From: Lachnospiraceae bacterium GAM79
GTDB taxonomy: Bacteria; Bacillota; Clostridia; Lachnospirales; Lachnospiraceae
DNA: 64,000 nt
Assembly: GCA_020735665.1 (NCBI GenBank)
Contig: CP085928.1
Location: forward strand, 62,001 to 126,000
Reading direction: 5' to 3'
Made by a program: the position numbers and the translations under genes. Of this stretch, positions 1 through 8,010 are shown in pieces. A model generated the notes under the pieces. It saw only the letters and a program-made list of their open reading frames with translations. It had not been told where the DNA came from and made no database searches. How positions within the stretch are numbered: the first letter of the stretch is position 1; each line of letters begins with the position of its first letter.

Positions 1-228
1 CCGATCTGCCCGCAGTACAGCTTTTCCCCATTCCTTGATGACGGGGATGCAGAGGATATGCAGGCCATGCGGAGAATGTCCCACCAGATATTAAGGCGGT
101 GCAGGATGGTGGTTGTCTGCGGAAAAGAGACCACCGGGACGATGAACACGGAGATCAGCATGGCTGACAGACTCCATATCATCTGTACCACACTGGATGG
201 GTTGAGCAAAATCAAGGAAAATGAATGA
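1..228 (+). CDS. DUF4406/DUF7768-like protein, 3' part only
   Basis: Frame 1 is open from the first base to TGA at 226-228, giving 75 residues that begin PICPQYSFSPFLDD and contain VVVCGKETTG followed by EISMADRL. This pattern (a Pro-His/Gln motif, a VxVxG strand, then a T-x-G-M-x-x-E-I-type loop) resembles the small nucleoside-deoxyribosyltransferase-fold proteins filed under DUF4406/DUF7768, common on Clostridia ICEs and phages. The glutamate in the x-E-I segment corresponds to the usual catalytic or ligand position of that fold. The 5' end is outside the window, so length and start are unknown. Substrate and role are unknown. Confidence 0.55.
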   Translation, partial: PICPQYSFSPFLDDGDAEDMQAMRRMSHQILRRCRMVVVCGKETTGTMNTEISMADRLHIICTTLDGLSKIKENE

Positions 229-288
229 TTCAGAAAAACGACTGGTTCAGAGGGGACGAAACCGGATGCGACTGGTTTTGCAAGCATA

Positions 289-340
289 GCGTTTGGATAT
301 CCAAACGCACTTTGGGGAGAACCCCAATCCCCCATACCGA
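289..340 (+). other. Candidate origin of transfer (oriT)
   Basis: The gap 229-370 holds a perfect 20-bp palindrome (gcgtttggatatccaaacgc, 289-308). A hairpin follows, ttgggg (312-317) and ccccaa (322-327) around a 4-nt loop, and then tcccccataccgagcc. Adjacent inverted repeats followed by an unpaired C-rich nic-like stretch are the usual layout of MOBP-family oriT sites, and the site lies about 0.5-0.9 kb upstream of mobC and the relaxase on the same strand. The nick position is not determinable by eye. Function is inferred from structure and position. Confidence 0.55.
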
Positions 341-370
341 GCCGTAAACAGACGAAAGGAGAACGAAAAA

Positions 371-748
371 ATGTTGGGATTTATACTTGGCACAATGACC
401 GGAGGAGTAATGGGCGTTTTTGCAATGTGTCTTTTCATAGCTGGAAAACGTGAGGATGAGGCACTGGAGCGGTGCCGGATGAAACCAAAGGAGATCATTG
501 ACCACGGCGTGTGCATCTGTTTTGTAAACAGCCAGGGAGAGGAACTGTTCCGTCTGGCAGACGGGGAAAGCCTTGTGCAGAATGCCCCAAATGGAGAGCG
601 GAACGTATCCACCTGCCACTATCTGGATGCCGATTCTGCTATGATTGATGGGAAAAAATGGAACCTCCTGGAATTCGCAAAAGAGATGGAAAAGAGAGGG
701 ATCATGTTCGCCCCGATGGAGCTGTGCCAGGTATCGGAAAGGGGGTGA
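371..748 (+). CDS. DUF3789-like membrane-anchored ICE protein
   Basis: 125 aa. The ATG at 371 was chosen because aaaggag (355-361) sits 9 nt upstream; the reading frame is open further up but would run through the oriT-like repeats. The N-terminus, MLGFILGTMTGGVMGVF, is a glycine-rich membrane segment typical of the tiny DUF3789 proteins of Clostridia ICEs. Here it is fused to about 95 soluble residues (mixed alpha/beta, with HGVCICFVN and the conserved-looking ICE segment KKWNLLEFAKEMEKRGI). It stands first in the operon running into mobC and the relaxase. The longer C-terminal domain is not one I can name and its role is unknown. Confidence 0.6.
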   Translation: MLGFILGTMTGGVMGVFAMCLFIAGKREDEALERCRMKPKEIIDHGVCICFVNSQGEELFRLADGESLVQNAPNGERNVSTCHYLDADSAMIDGKKWNLLEFAKEMEKRGIMFAPMELCQVSERG

Positions 749-755
749 GGCCCAT

Positions 756-836
756 ATGAAGAAAAAGATCATTGCTGCAGCGGTAGCCATCGGCGTTCTG
801 GCAGGTTTCCTGATCTGGAAAAATCGTGAAATGTAA
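756..836 (+). CDS. 26-aa single-span membrane peptide
   Basis: A short reading frame, MKKKIIAAAVAIGVLAG followed by FLIWKNREM, starts at ATG 756 after the SD-like gggggtgagg (741-750). It ends at TAA 834-836, which overlaps a downstream ATG in a TAATG arrangement. The sequence is a lysine start, one hydrophobic helix and a charged tail, so it would insert as a single-pass peptide. It sits between the DUF3789-like gene and mobC with tight spacing, which supports translation. Function is unknown; small membrane peptides at this place are frequent in this ICE type. Confidence 0.5.
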   Translation: MKKKIIAAAVAIGVLAGFLIWKNREM

Positions 837-874
837 TGACGCAACCAATAACCCGTTGGAAAGCAGGTGAAGAG

Positions 875-1183
875 ATGAGAAAAAGGAACCATGTGATACC
901 AGTCCGCCTCAATGCAAAAGAGCTGCGTTTTCTGGAAGAGCAGGTAGAAAAAAGCGGCCTGTCCCGTGAGGAATACATCCGTTCCATTGTCATGGGTGGC
1001 GAAGTCCGGGCAAGACCCTGTGAGCATCATACGGAGCTTTTGCGGAAAATATCCGGTCTGTGCAACAACGCCAATCAGCTTGCCCATGTAGCCAACGGCT
1101 GTGGGATGGCCGGGGAAGAGAGTATCCGGGAAATGCTCCGCATGACGAAAGAGACATGGAGGCTGGTCAAAGAGGAATGGTAG
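875..1183 (+). CDS. mobC: MobC-type relaxosome accessory protein
   Basis: About 102 aa starting MRKRNHVIPVRLNAKEL, a ribbon-helix-helix-type N-terminus (IPVRLNAKELRFLEEQVEKS), followed by GLSREEYIRSIV and a helical tail with LCNNANQLAHVAN. This is the typical layout of plasmid and ICE MobC proteins, which bind oriT and help the relaxase nick. ATG 875 follows aggtga (865-870). The alternative ATG at 836, translationally coupled to the preceding peptide (TAATG), would add 13 residues. It is 3 nt upstream of the relaxase gene. Confidence 0.8.
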   Translation: MRKRNHVIPVRLNAKELRFLEEQVEKSGLSREEYIRSIVMGGEVRARPCEHHTELLRKISGLCNNANQLAHVANGCGMAGEESIREMLRMTKETWRLVKEEW

Positions 1184-1186
1184 CCG

Positions 1187-2476
1187 ATGGCATACACCAG
1201 TATCATCCCGGTCAGCCGTCTGGACAATTCCATCACGTACATCCGAAACAAGGATAAGACCACCAAGAAAGGGCAGAGTGCCGGCTCTCTGGAAGAAGCC
1301 ATCGATTACGCCATGAATCGGGACAAGACGGAGCGTTCCGTTTTTGAGGATGCCATCGGCTGCGTCTGTGAGACTGCCTATCAAGATATGGTAGCTACGA
1401 AGAAACGATACCACAAGATGGACGGAGTACAGGGGTACCATCTGGTGCAGAGCTTTGTCAAAGGGGAAGTCACCCCGGAGCTTGCTCACCAGATCGGCAT
1501 GGAAATGGCAGAAAGGCTCCTTCAGGGAAAATACGAAGCAGTCATCACCACCCATCTGAATACGGAGCATTACCACAACCACATCGTGTTTAATTCCGTG
1601 AGCATGGAAGATGGGAAAAAGTACCACAGCAACAGCAGGAGTTACTATGAGGATGTGCGGAAAGCTTCGGATGCCTTATGCCTGAAATACGGCTTATCTG
1701 TCATCGAACCGAAAAACGGCAAAGGGAAATCCTATGCACAGTGGATGGCAGAACAGGACGGAAAGCCGACCTGGAGAACCTCGATCCGTCTGGACATCCG
1801 GGATGCTGTGGCAGAGAGCTTCACATGGAAACAGTTTCTGGAACAGATGAAGCAGAGGGGATACCAGTGGAAGCTGAACCGGAAGTACATTGCATTAAAA
1901 GCACCGGGGATGGAACGGTATATCCGTCTGCGGAGCCTTGGGAAGCATTACTCGGAAGAGAGCATCCGGCAGTGGATCTTGCAGCCCAAGAGCAGGATAC
2001 CTGCTGGAAAAGAAGGAGATTCCAGATTCCCGAAAAAGAAGTTAAAAGGGATACAGGCCCTGTACTATTCCTATCTGTACCAGATGGGTGCACTAAAGCA
2101 GAAGCCGAAAAGGATTTCCCCGGTGCTCCGGGCAGACATCCGAAAACTGGATGCCAGGATCGAGCAGATGGAATTTCTACAGAAGCATCAGATTACTAGC
2201 CGTGAAGAGCTACTCGCCTACCGCACATCGTTGGAAGAGAGGGTACAGGCACTCACGAAAGAGCGGAAGCGGCTCTACCGGAGCGAACCGGACAGTGTCA
2301 GGATCGGTCAGATCACCGAAGAACTGAAGCCGCTTCGAAAGGATATCCGCATTTGTATCCGGATCGAACAGCAGTCCCAGGAGATGGAAGAAAAGATGCG
2401 TCTGGCAGAGCAGATCCAGAGACAGGAAGAAGAACAGACGGAGAAAAACAGAAAACCGAGAACAGAAAGCAGGTGA
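1187..2476 (+). CDS. MOBP-family relaxase
   Basis: 429 aa. The N-terminal relaxase domain (about residues 1-200) begins MAYTSIIPVSRLDNSITYI and carries the metal-binding histidine motif HLNTEHYHNHIVFN near residue 122, matching the HxxxxHxHxH motif III of Relaxase/mobilisation nuclease proteins (PF03432). A tyrosine near the N-terminus would attack oriT DNA. The C-terminal half is charged and coiled-coil-rich (EQMEFL through MEEKMRLAEQIQ). Start is ATG 1187, directly after the mobC stop. The protein should nick the oriT and pilot the strand to VirD4. Closest in type to relaxases of Tn1549/CTn elements. Confidence 0.9.
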   Translation: MAYTSIIPVSRLDNSITYIRNKDKTTKKGQSAGSLEEAIDYAMNRDKTERSVFEDAIGCVCETAYQDMVATKKRYHKMDGVQGYHLVQSFVKGEVTPELAHQIGMEMAERLLQGKYEAVITTHLNTEHYHNHIVFNSVSMEDGKKYHSNSRSYYEDVRKASDALCLKYGLSVIEPKNGKGKSYAQWMAEQDGKPTWRTSIRLDIRDAVAESFTWKQFLEQMKQRGYQWKLNRKYIALKAPGMERYIRLRSLGKHYSEESIRQWILQPKSRIPAGKEGDSRFPKKKLKGIQALYYSYLYQMGALKQKPKRISPVLRADIRKLDARIEQMEFLQKHQITSREELLAYRTSLEERVQALTKERKRLYRSEPDSVRIGQITEELKPLRKDIRICIRIEQQSQEMEEKMRLAEQIQRQEEEQTEKNRKPRTESR

Positions 2477-2481
2477 ACAAC

Positions 2482-3318
2482 ATGAATTATGGAGGCGATG
2501 CGGCGGACCAGATCGTCCGGTATTCCCTAGACGGCGTGGACCACGGGCTCAGGCTTTCGGGTACGCTGGCAAAGCATCTGGCGGTATTTGTTGCCGCCGT
2601 ATTAAAAGACCAGAAGAAAACGAGGGGCAAGACCAGAATGGTGCGGATGTTAAAGGAGAACAAGCCATTGAAGTTCTTCACTGTGCCATCTGACCGCCTG
2701 CGTGAATTCTGCAGTGAGGGCAGGAAACGAGGACTGCTCTATGTGATCATCCGGGATAAAAAGAACCCGGAGATGAGCGAGGTCATGGTCTTTGCCGATG
2801 ATGCAGCCAAAGTCAACCGTGTCATGGATAAGATGAACCTTGATTTTGTAAGGAGCGAAGTCGGGGAAGCTGTCCATGAGGTAACCGCCGGAATGGAAGC
2901 ACCGGAAACCGAAGCAGTACAGGAAACTGTGCAGATGCCGGAGGGCGAGGTGCAGTTTGAAATCAGCGATCTGGACGAAGCATTCCAGGTCGGTGACATG
3001 GACTTTTCTGAAGAGGAAAAGAACCAGAATCATCCCGAAAAGGAGTTTTCCGAACCGGAAAATTTTATCCCGGTGCAGGAAGAGGGGGAAGAGAATCTGT
3101 CCGGCTCTTCCTTGCACAGCAGAAATATTTCTACCGGGCAGGAAAAAGGGACTGATGCAGGGCAGAGGGAACAGGAGCGTCCCAGTGTCCGCCGGGAGCT
3201 GGAGAACATCAAACGGGAGAAAGCAGAGGAATCCCAGAAGCGGAGCCGGGAAAAGAACCGTGGACCAAGGAAAACGCAGAAGAAAGCAAGAAAGAAACGA
3301 AAGGTGAAAGCGAGGTAG
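2482..3318 (+). CDS. PcfB-family protein (DUF3801)
   Basis: 278 aa from ATG 2482; the SD aggtga (2471-2476) overlaps the relaxase stop. Residues 1-120 (MNYGGDAADQIVRYSLDG, KFFTVPSDRLREFC, YVIIRDKKNP, VMVFADDAAKVNRVM) form the conserved PcfB/DUF3801 domain found beside relaxase and coupling-protein genes in enterococcal pCF10 and CTn elements, where PcfB bridges the relaxosome and the coupling ATPase. The rest is acidic and then strongly basic (KKARKKRKVKAR at the C-terminus), which suits nucleic-acid contact. Confidence 0.8.
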   Translation: MNYGGDAADQIVRYSLDGVDHGLRLSGTLAKHLAVFVAAVLKDQKKTRGKTRMVRMLKENKPLKFFTVPSDRLREFCSEGRKRGLLYVIIRDKKNPEMSEVMVFADDAAKVNRVMDKMNLDFVRSEVGEAVHEVTAGMEAPETEAVQETVQMPEGEVQFEISDLDEAFQVGDMDFSEEEKNQNHPEKEFSEPENFIPVQEEGEENLSGSSLHSRNISTGQEKGTDAGQREQERPSVRRELENIKREKAEESQKRSREKNRGPRKTQKKARKKRKVKAR

Positions 3319-3321
3319 GAG

Positions 3322-4260
3322 ATGGACCTGACAAAATTTTTAGGGCAGGACTCGCAGGAGCAGTCCGCCCAGCGGTTATCGAAAGAAGAATATGCCGCAC
3401 AGAAAAAGCAGGAGAGGGAAGAAATCTGGGGTATGATCGATGGAAAGGCACAGGAGGTCTTCCAGAATGGGGACTCCTTAAAAGGATTCCTTGATTTTAT
3501 GGGACAGTGCAAGCCGCAGAGGACAGACAACCTGTTCCTGCTTTATGCACAGAATCCGGAGATCCGGCAGGTCAAGACCTTTGAAAAATGGAAGGAAGAA
3601 GGCAAGGTAGTCAAGACCGGAAGCAAGGGATACAACTTCATTGTCGGACAGGAATATGAAAAGGACGGTGTCATCCAGCAGGGGTACTCCATCCAGAAAG
3701 CCTATGACATCAGCCAGATCCGTACCAAGCAGCCAGAAGAGGCAGAGCCAAAGCCGATGGACCAGCTGATGGAAGCACTGCTGACCGACAGCGAGGTACG
3801 GATTCAGATCGCAGACAATCTGCCGGATAAGGTACAGGCACAGTACATCCCGAATAAGCGGACGATCTATGTCCGAAATGGCATGAGCGAAAATGCAACG
3901 TTCCATTCCATCAGCCGGGAGCTGGCCTGTGCATCCCTTGACCATCACGATGGAAGCTACAGCCGGGCAGGGGTATCGGCACAGGCCTATTGTGCGGCGT
4001 ATGTGACAGCACAGAAATACGGCGTGGATGTCTCCGGTTTTTCCTTTGACAAGGTATGCCAGATGCAGGCATTCGGACAGAAAGATCCGAAAGAACTCCG
4101 CTCCTTTATCCAGGATGTAAAGAGTGCAGCCTATTCCATTGGCAAGCAGGTAGACCGCAACCTTGGCAAAAGCGAGCAGGAATTTATGACCGATGAATTT
4201 GCCATCCCGGAGGAAAAAACGGAGAAACCTGCCAAGAGTAAAAAGTCTCCGGAACGCTGA
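3322..4260 (+). CDS. ArdC-N-like ssDNA-binding protein (LtrC-like)
   Basis: 312 aa. Residues about 45-130 (RTDNLFLLYAQNPEIRQ, VKTFEKWKEEGKVVKTGSKG) match the ArdC N-terminal ssDNA-binding fold found in conjugative antirestriction proteins and in LtrC-like ICE proteins. The following domain would in ArdC be a zincin protease. Here the expected HExxH helix reads SISRELACASLD, so the first zinc histidine is missing and protease activity is unlikely. The C-terminus is lysine-rich. It probably coats or protects transferred single-stranded DNA. It starts 4 nt after pcfB, in one operon. Confidence 0.65.
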   Translation: MDLTKFLGQDSQEQSAQRLSKEEYAAQKKQEREEIWGMIDGKAQEVFQNGDSLKGFLDFMGQCKPQRTDNLFLLYAQNPEIRQVKTFEKWKEEGKVVKTGSKGYNFIVGQEYEKDGVIQQGYSIQKAYDISQIRTKQPEEAEPKPMDQLMEALLTDSEVRIQIADNLPDKVQAQYIPNKRTIYVRNGMSENATFHSISRELACASLDHHDGSYSRAGVSAQAYCAAYVTAQKYGVDVSGFSFDKVCQMQAFGQKDPKELRSFIQDVKSAAYSIGKQVDRNLGKSEQEFMTDEFAIPEEKTEKPAKSKKSPER

Positions 4261-4356
4261 TAAAAAGGGGCTTTTCCGGCTCTTTTGCAGTAGCTTTCCG
4301 GGAGGAAGTGTGGTATGTTGTGGTTGAGAAAAAAGAGGAAAAAAGGAGGCTCGCCT

Positions 4357-4671
4357 ATGACAAGAATGCGATATGTAAAGATGGACCGGATCATGAACCA
4401 CATGCTGATCCATGCACTCCGGGAAGTGTTCCGGCAGGAAAAAGAACAGGGGCTTCCGGTGGATACCACACGGGATCTGGTTCTGAAGCTGGCAGAGCAG
4501 GAAGAGGGAAAGCTCTACCTGACAGAAGCCGAACACAGCAAATCCGTGGAAGCCTTAAACCAGCTCCGGGACACATACCTGAAAAACGGACGCTATTCCG
4601 ATGGGATCGACAGCGTCCTGTTAAAGATCATGAAATCCAGATACCGCCCATACCGTGGAAGGGGAAGATGA
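4357..4671 (+). CDS. Small conserved ICE protein, unknown function
   Basis: 104 aa from ATG 4357 with a good SD, aaggagg (4343-4349), 7 nt upstream. An upstream in-frame ATG at 4315 lacks such a site. The protein is helical and charged (MTRMRYVKMDRIMNHMLIHA, then EAEHSKSVEALNQLRDTYLKNG) with a basic C-terminus, YRPYRGRGR. I do not recognise a named domain. It lies between the ArdC-like gene and a DUF4314 gene in the same transcription unit, so a role in regulation or assembly of the transfer machinery is possible but not shown. Confidence 0.6.
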   Translation: MTRMRYVKMDRIMNHMLIHALREVFRQEKEQGLPVDTTRDLVLKLAEQEEGKLYLTEAEHSKSVEALNQLRDTYLKNGRYSDGIDSVLLKIMKSRYRPYRGRGR

Positions 4672-4680
4672 AGAAAGGAT

Positions 4681-4953
4681 GTGGTACAAATATACAGAAA
4701 TATGACACAAGAAAGAATAGAAGCCATGCGGAGAAGATATCCGCCGGGAACCGAGGTCATGCTTAACAGCATGGAGGGGGAGAGCCACATGCCACCCGGC
4801 TTAAAAGGTAAGGTGGATATGGTAGACGATGCAGGGCAGATCCACGTAAACTGGGAGAATGGAAGCAGCCTTGCCCTCGTTCCGGGAGTGGACAGCTTCC
4901 ACATTACAGACCTGCCAAGAGCAGAGAGGCCCAAACAGCAGCCATCCCGGTAA
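4681..4953 (+). CDS. DUF4314 protein
   Basis: About 90 aa. RRRYPPGTEVMLNSMEGE, then GLKGKVDMVDDAGQIHV, NWENGSSLALVPGVDSF is the DUF4314 signature, a small SH3-like barrel common on Firmicute ICEs. Start uncertain: GTG 4681 or ATG 4702 (MTQERIEAMR). Neither has a well-spaced SD, since aaagga at 4674-4679 is too close to the first and too far from the second. The gene lies immediately upstream of the coupling-protein gene. Function unknown. Confidence 0.7.
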   Translation: MVQIYRNMTQERIEAMRRRYPPGTEVMLNSMEGESHMPPGLKGKVDMVDDAGQIHVNWENGSSLALVPGVDSFHITDLPRAERPKQQPSR

Positions 4954-4976
4954 CAAACAGCCGGAAGTCAGACTGG

Positions 4977-6710
4977 GTGATTTGGCTTGCCGGACTGCCT
5001 GTCATCTGGTGGGTAGCAATCCTGCTTGCGGATGCCATCCAGCCGGGCAGGAATCTTTTCGAGCTGATGGAGGTTCTCACAGAAAAGCTGAACCATCCCT
5101 TCCAGTTTCATTATACGGAATACACCATCAAGTCGATGCTGGTCTGCACGTTACTTTACGCAGCCGGGATCGGCATTTTTTATTCCAGTCAGAAGAACTA
5201 CCGCAGAGGGGAAGAACATGGCTCTGCCAGATGGGGCGATGCCCGGCAGATCTGTAAGAAATATAGCAAGAAGCCGTACTCCCAGAACATCCTGCTGACA
5301 CAGAACTTCCGCATTAGCCTTGACACCCACAAGCACCGCAGATGTCTCAACATTCTCGTAGTGGGAGGCTCCGGTGCAGGAAAATCCAGAGGCTTTGCCC
5401 TGCCAAACATCATGCAGTGCTGCTGTTCGATGGTCATCACCGATCCGAAAGCCGAGCTGCTCCGAAAGACAGGCGGTCTGCTGGAAAAGAAAGGATATGA
5501 GGTGCGTGTCTTTGACCTCATCAATCCCGACACATCTTTTTGCTACAATCCATTCGAGTATGTCCACGATGACAAAGACGTGCTCCGTCTTATTTCCAAT
5601 CTGATACAAAACACCACACCCAAAGGTTCCCAGTCCTCCGATCCCTTCTGGGAGAAGAGCGAAACCGCACTGCTTCAGGCACTGATGCTGTATCTGCTCC
5701 ACGAAGCTCCGCCGGAAGAACAGAACTTCGCCATGATTATGGAGATGTTAGGCTCGGCACAGGTAAAAGAAGAGGACGAGGACTACGAGTCCCCTCTGGA
5801 CATTTTGTTTGACCGTCTGGAGATGCGGGACCCGGACAGCATTGCCGTCAAGCAGTATCACATTTACAAGCAGGCGGCAGGAAAGACCGCCAAGTCCATC
5901 CTGATCAGTGTAGGTGTCCGGCTGGCAGCCTTCAATCTGCCGCAGATTGCCAAGCTGACCAATACTGATGAACTGGATCTTTCCAACATGGGAGAAAGAA
6001 AAGTTGCCCTTTTCTGCTGTATCCCGGATGCAGACACCTCTTTGAATTATCTGGTAGGCATGATCTACAGCCAGCTTTTCCAGACGCTTTATTACATGGC
6101 AGACCGTGTGCATGGCGGTGCCCTCCCGGTTCCGGTCAACTGCATCATGGATGAGTTTCCAAACGTATCCCTGCCAAATGAGTTTGAGAAGATCCTGGCA
6201 ACCTGCCGTTCCCGTTCCATTTACTGCAGCATCATCATCCAGAACATGAGCCAGCTAAAGGCTCTGTTCAAGGACTCCTGGGAAAGTCTGGTGGGCAACT
6301 GCGATGAGTTTTTGTACCTGGGCGGCAATGAAAAAGAGACACACAAATATGTATCAGAATTACTGGGGAAAGAAACCATAGACACCAACACCTACGGGCA
6401 AACCAAAGGAAAATCCGGCAGCTACTCCACCAACTTCCAGCAGAGCGGAAGGGAGCTGTTACAGCCGGATGAAGTCCGTATGCTGGATAACCAGAATGCA
6501 CTTCTGTTTATCCGCGGGGAGCGGCCCATACTGGATGCCAAGTATGACCTGATGAAGCATCCCAACATCCGGTATACCGAGGACGGAGGTGCCGGCCCGT
6601 TCAATTATGCGAAAGCACCGCTGGCGCATGACGATTTTACATTTGACGAAACAAGATATGACGATTACGAACTGCTTCTGGATGAGGACATCATCGGGGA
6701 GCTTTTTTGA
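4977..6710 (+). CDS. virD4: VirD4-type conjugative coupling ATPase
   Basis: 577 aa. Two N-terminal membrane segments (about residues 3-20 and 55-72) precede a soluble motor domain with Walker A GGSGAGKS near residue 130 and Walker B NCIMDEFPNV near 390. EHGSARWGDARQI and VITDPKAELLRKTGG are typical of the TraG/VirD4 family as found in CTn (CD1115-like) elements. The protein brings the relaxosome to the mating pore and pumps DNA. The start at GTG 4977 is tentative: no strong SD is visible, and the frame is open upstream without an ATG. The downstream VirB2-like gene follows after 14 nt. Confidence 0.9.
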   Translation: MIWLAGLPVIWWVAILLADAIQPGRNLFELMEVLTEKLNHPFQFHYTEYTIKSMLVCTLLYAAGIGIFYSSQKNYRRGEEHGSARWGDARQICKKYSKKPYSQNILLTQNFRISLDTHKHRRCLNILVVGGSGAGKSRGFALPNIMQCCCSMVITDPKAELLRKTGGLLEKKGYEVRVFDLINPDTSFCYNPFEYVHDDKDVLRLISNLIQNTTPKGSQSSDPFWEKSETALLQALMLYLLHEAPPEEQNFAMIMEMLGSAQVKEEDEDYESPLDILFDRLEMRDPDSIAVKQYHIYKQAAGKTAKSILISVGVRLAAFNLPQIAKLTNTDELDLSNMGERKVALFCCIPDADTSLNYLVGMIYSQLFQTLYYMADRVHGGALPVPVNCIMDEFPNVSLPNEFEKILATCRSRSIYCSIIIQNMSQLKALFKDSWESLVGNCDEFLYLGGNEKETHKYVSELLGKETIDTNTYGQTKGKSGSYSTNFQQSGRELLQPDEVRMLDNQNALLFIRGERPILDAKYDLMKHPNIRYTEDGGAGPFNYAKAPLAHDDFTFDETRYDDYELLLDEDIIGELF

Positions 6711-6724
6711 TGGGAGGAATGCCA

Positions 6725-7084
6725 ATGAATTTACTGAAAAATAAGAAACACACAGAAATCAGGAAAGAGACCGCACCGCTAAAGATGAAGAGAGGGCAGA
6801 AGAAACTGTTTGCTCTGTATGCAGTCATGGTACTGTCGATCTGCATTGGGGCGACCTGCGTTTATGCCGCAGGCGATCCGCTGACCGTAGTCAATAACCT
6901 ATCCACGTTTATCTTTTCCCTGATCCGCGCCATTGGCCTGATTCTGCTGGGATTTGGTATCGTGCAGGTCGGTCTGTCCTTAAAGAGCCACGATCCAAGC
7001 CAGAGGGCAAACGGATTTTTGACACTGGCAGGCGGTATCATCATTACCTTTGCAAAAGAGATCCTGGACCTAATCATGGGATAG
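6725..7084 (+). CDS. VirB2/TrbC-like small membrane protein
   Basis: 119 aa from ATG 6725 (SD gggagg at 6712-6717, 7 nt). The basic N-terminus is followed by a signal-like segment (LFALYAVMVLSICIGATCVYA) ending at an Ala-Ala-type cleavage region, then two hydrophobic helices (FIFSLIRAIGLILLGFGIV; FLTLAGGIIITFAKEIL) separated by a short polar loop. That topology is the VirB2 pilin/TrbC-like or Maff2-like layout. Position between coupling ATPase and VirB6 supports a pilin-like or channel subunit role; sequence identity to classic pilins is not evident. Confidence 0.65.
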   Translation: MNLLKNKKHTEIRKETAPLKMKRGQKKLFALYAVMVLSICIGATCVYAAGDPLTVVNNLSTFIFSLIRAIGLILLGFGIVQVGLSLKSHDPSQRANGFLTLAGGIIITFAKEILDLIMG

Positions 7085-7158
7085 GAGAAGAGTCCAGAAG
7101 GGGAGCCATGCGAAATGCCGGCTCCCTGCTCACTTTTGAGGATGGGAGGTGAAACTGT

Positions 7159-7998
7159 TTGAGTGATAACTGGATCGTACAGAATCTAAATTCTGCCTTG
7201 CAGACCTGGAGCGACAAGCTGGCTGAAATCTGGACACTGCTGACGCAAAGCCCGGAGAATTTCAAGGGCGGGGCAATCTGGAGCGTGATGACGAACATCA
7301 ACGGTGGACTGAAAGCCATCGGGTACGGCCTGCTGGTTCTGTTCTTTGCGGCAGGGCTGGTAAAAACCTGTGGGAGTTTCACGGATATGAAAAAGCCGGA
7401 ACACGTAGTGAAAGCCTTTATCCGTTTTGCACTGGCACAGGGAGCCGTTATGTCCGGCATGGAGCTTCTGACAGCGATCTTTTCCATTGTGCAGGGCATC
7501 GTGACCAACATCATGTCCCACTCCGGGATGGCAGGGGGAACCGTAACGGAACTGCCCTCGGAGATCGTGGACAAGATCGAAGCGGTCGGGATGCTGGAAT
7601 CTATCCCTTTGTGGATCGTAACTTTATTAGGAAGCCTGCTGATTACGGTATTGTCATTTGTCATGATTCTGACTGTATACGGGAGAATGTTTAAGCTGTA
7701 TATGTACACAGCCATCGCACCGATTCCATTGGCAACCTTTGCCGGGGAGCCAACCCAGTCTGTAGGAAAGAACTTTATCCGTTCCTACGCCGGGGTATGT
7801 CTGGAAGGAGCCATCATCGCACTGGCCTGCATCATCTTTTCGGTGTTTGCATCAAGTCCGCCGGCCATCGGGGACACCAGCCTGTCCGCCGTGACCATTG
7901 TCTGGAATTACGTCGGGGAACTGGTATTTAACCTGCTGGTACTGGTCGGGGCAGTCAAGGCATCCGACCGTATCGTAAAAGAAATCATGGGATTATAG
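7159..7998 (+). CDS. VirB6/TrbL-like mating channel protein
   Basis: 279 aa polytopic membrane protein. TTG 7159 is the start, with SD ggaggt (7145-7150) 8 nt upstream. About six hydrophobic helices are visible (AIGYGLLVLFFAAGLV, WIVTLLGSLLITVLSFVMIL, AIIALACIIFSVFA, LVFNLLVLVGAVKA). The conserved segment YGRMFKLYMYTAIAPIPL is characteristic of the CD1112/1113-type VirB6-like proteins of CTn elements. It forms the inner-membrane channel with VirB3/VirB4-type partners encoded next. Confidence 0.8.
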   Translation: MSDNWIVQNLNSALQTWSDKLAEIWTLLTQSPENFKGGAIWSVMTNINGGLKAIGYGLLVLFFAAGLVKTCGSFTDMKKPEHVVKAFIRFALAQGAVMSGMELLTAIFSIVQGIVTNIMSHSGMAGGTVTELPSEIVDKIEAVGMLESIPLWIVTLLGSLLITVLSFVMILTVYGRMFKLYMYTAIAPIPLATFAGEPTQSVGKNFIRSYAGVCLEGAIIALACIIFSVFASSPPAIGDTSLSAVTIVWNYVGELVFNLLVLVGAVKASDRIVKEIMGL

Positions 7999-8010
7999 GA
8001 GGCGAAAAAA

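Noticed and set aside
230-1627. Long minus-strand open frame opposite mobC and the relaxase (465 codons).
   Set aside because: It lies antisense to well-supported genes, has no SD or recognisable domain, and arises from the GC-rich codon structure of the other strand.
3478-4536. Minus-strand open frame of 352 codons across the ArdC-like gene.
   Set aside because: Shadow of the sense gene: Cys/His/Phe-rich composition typical of antisense translation and no start signals.
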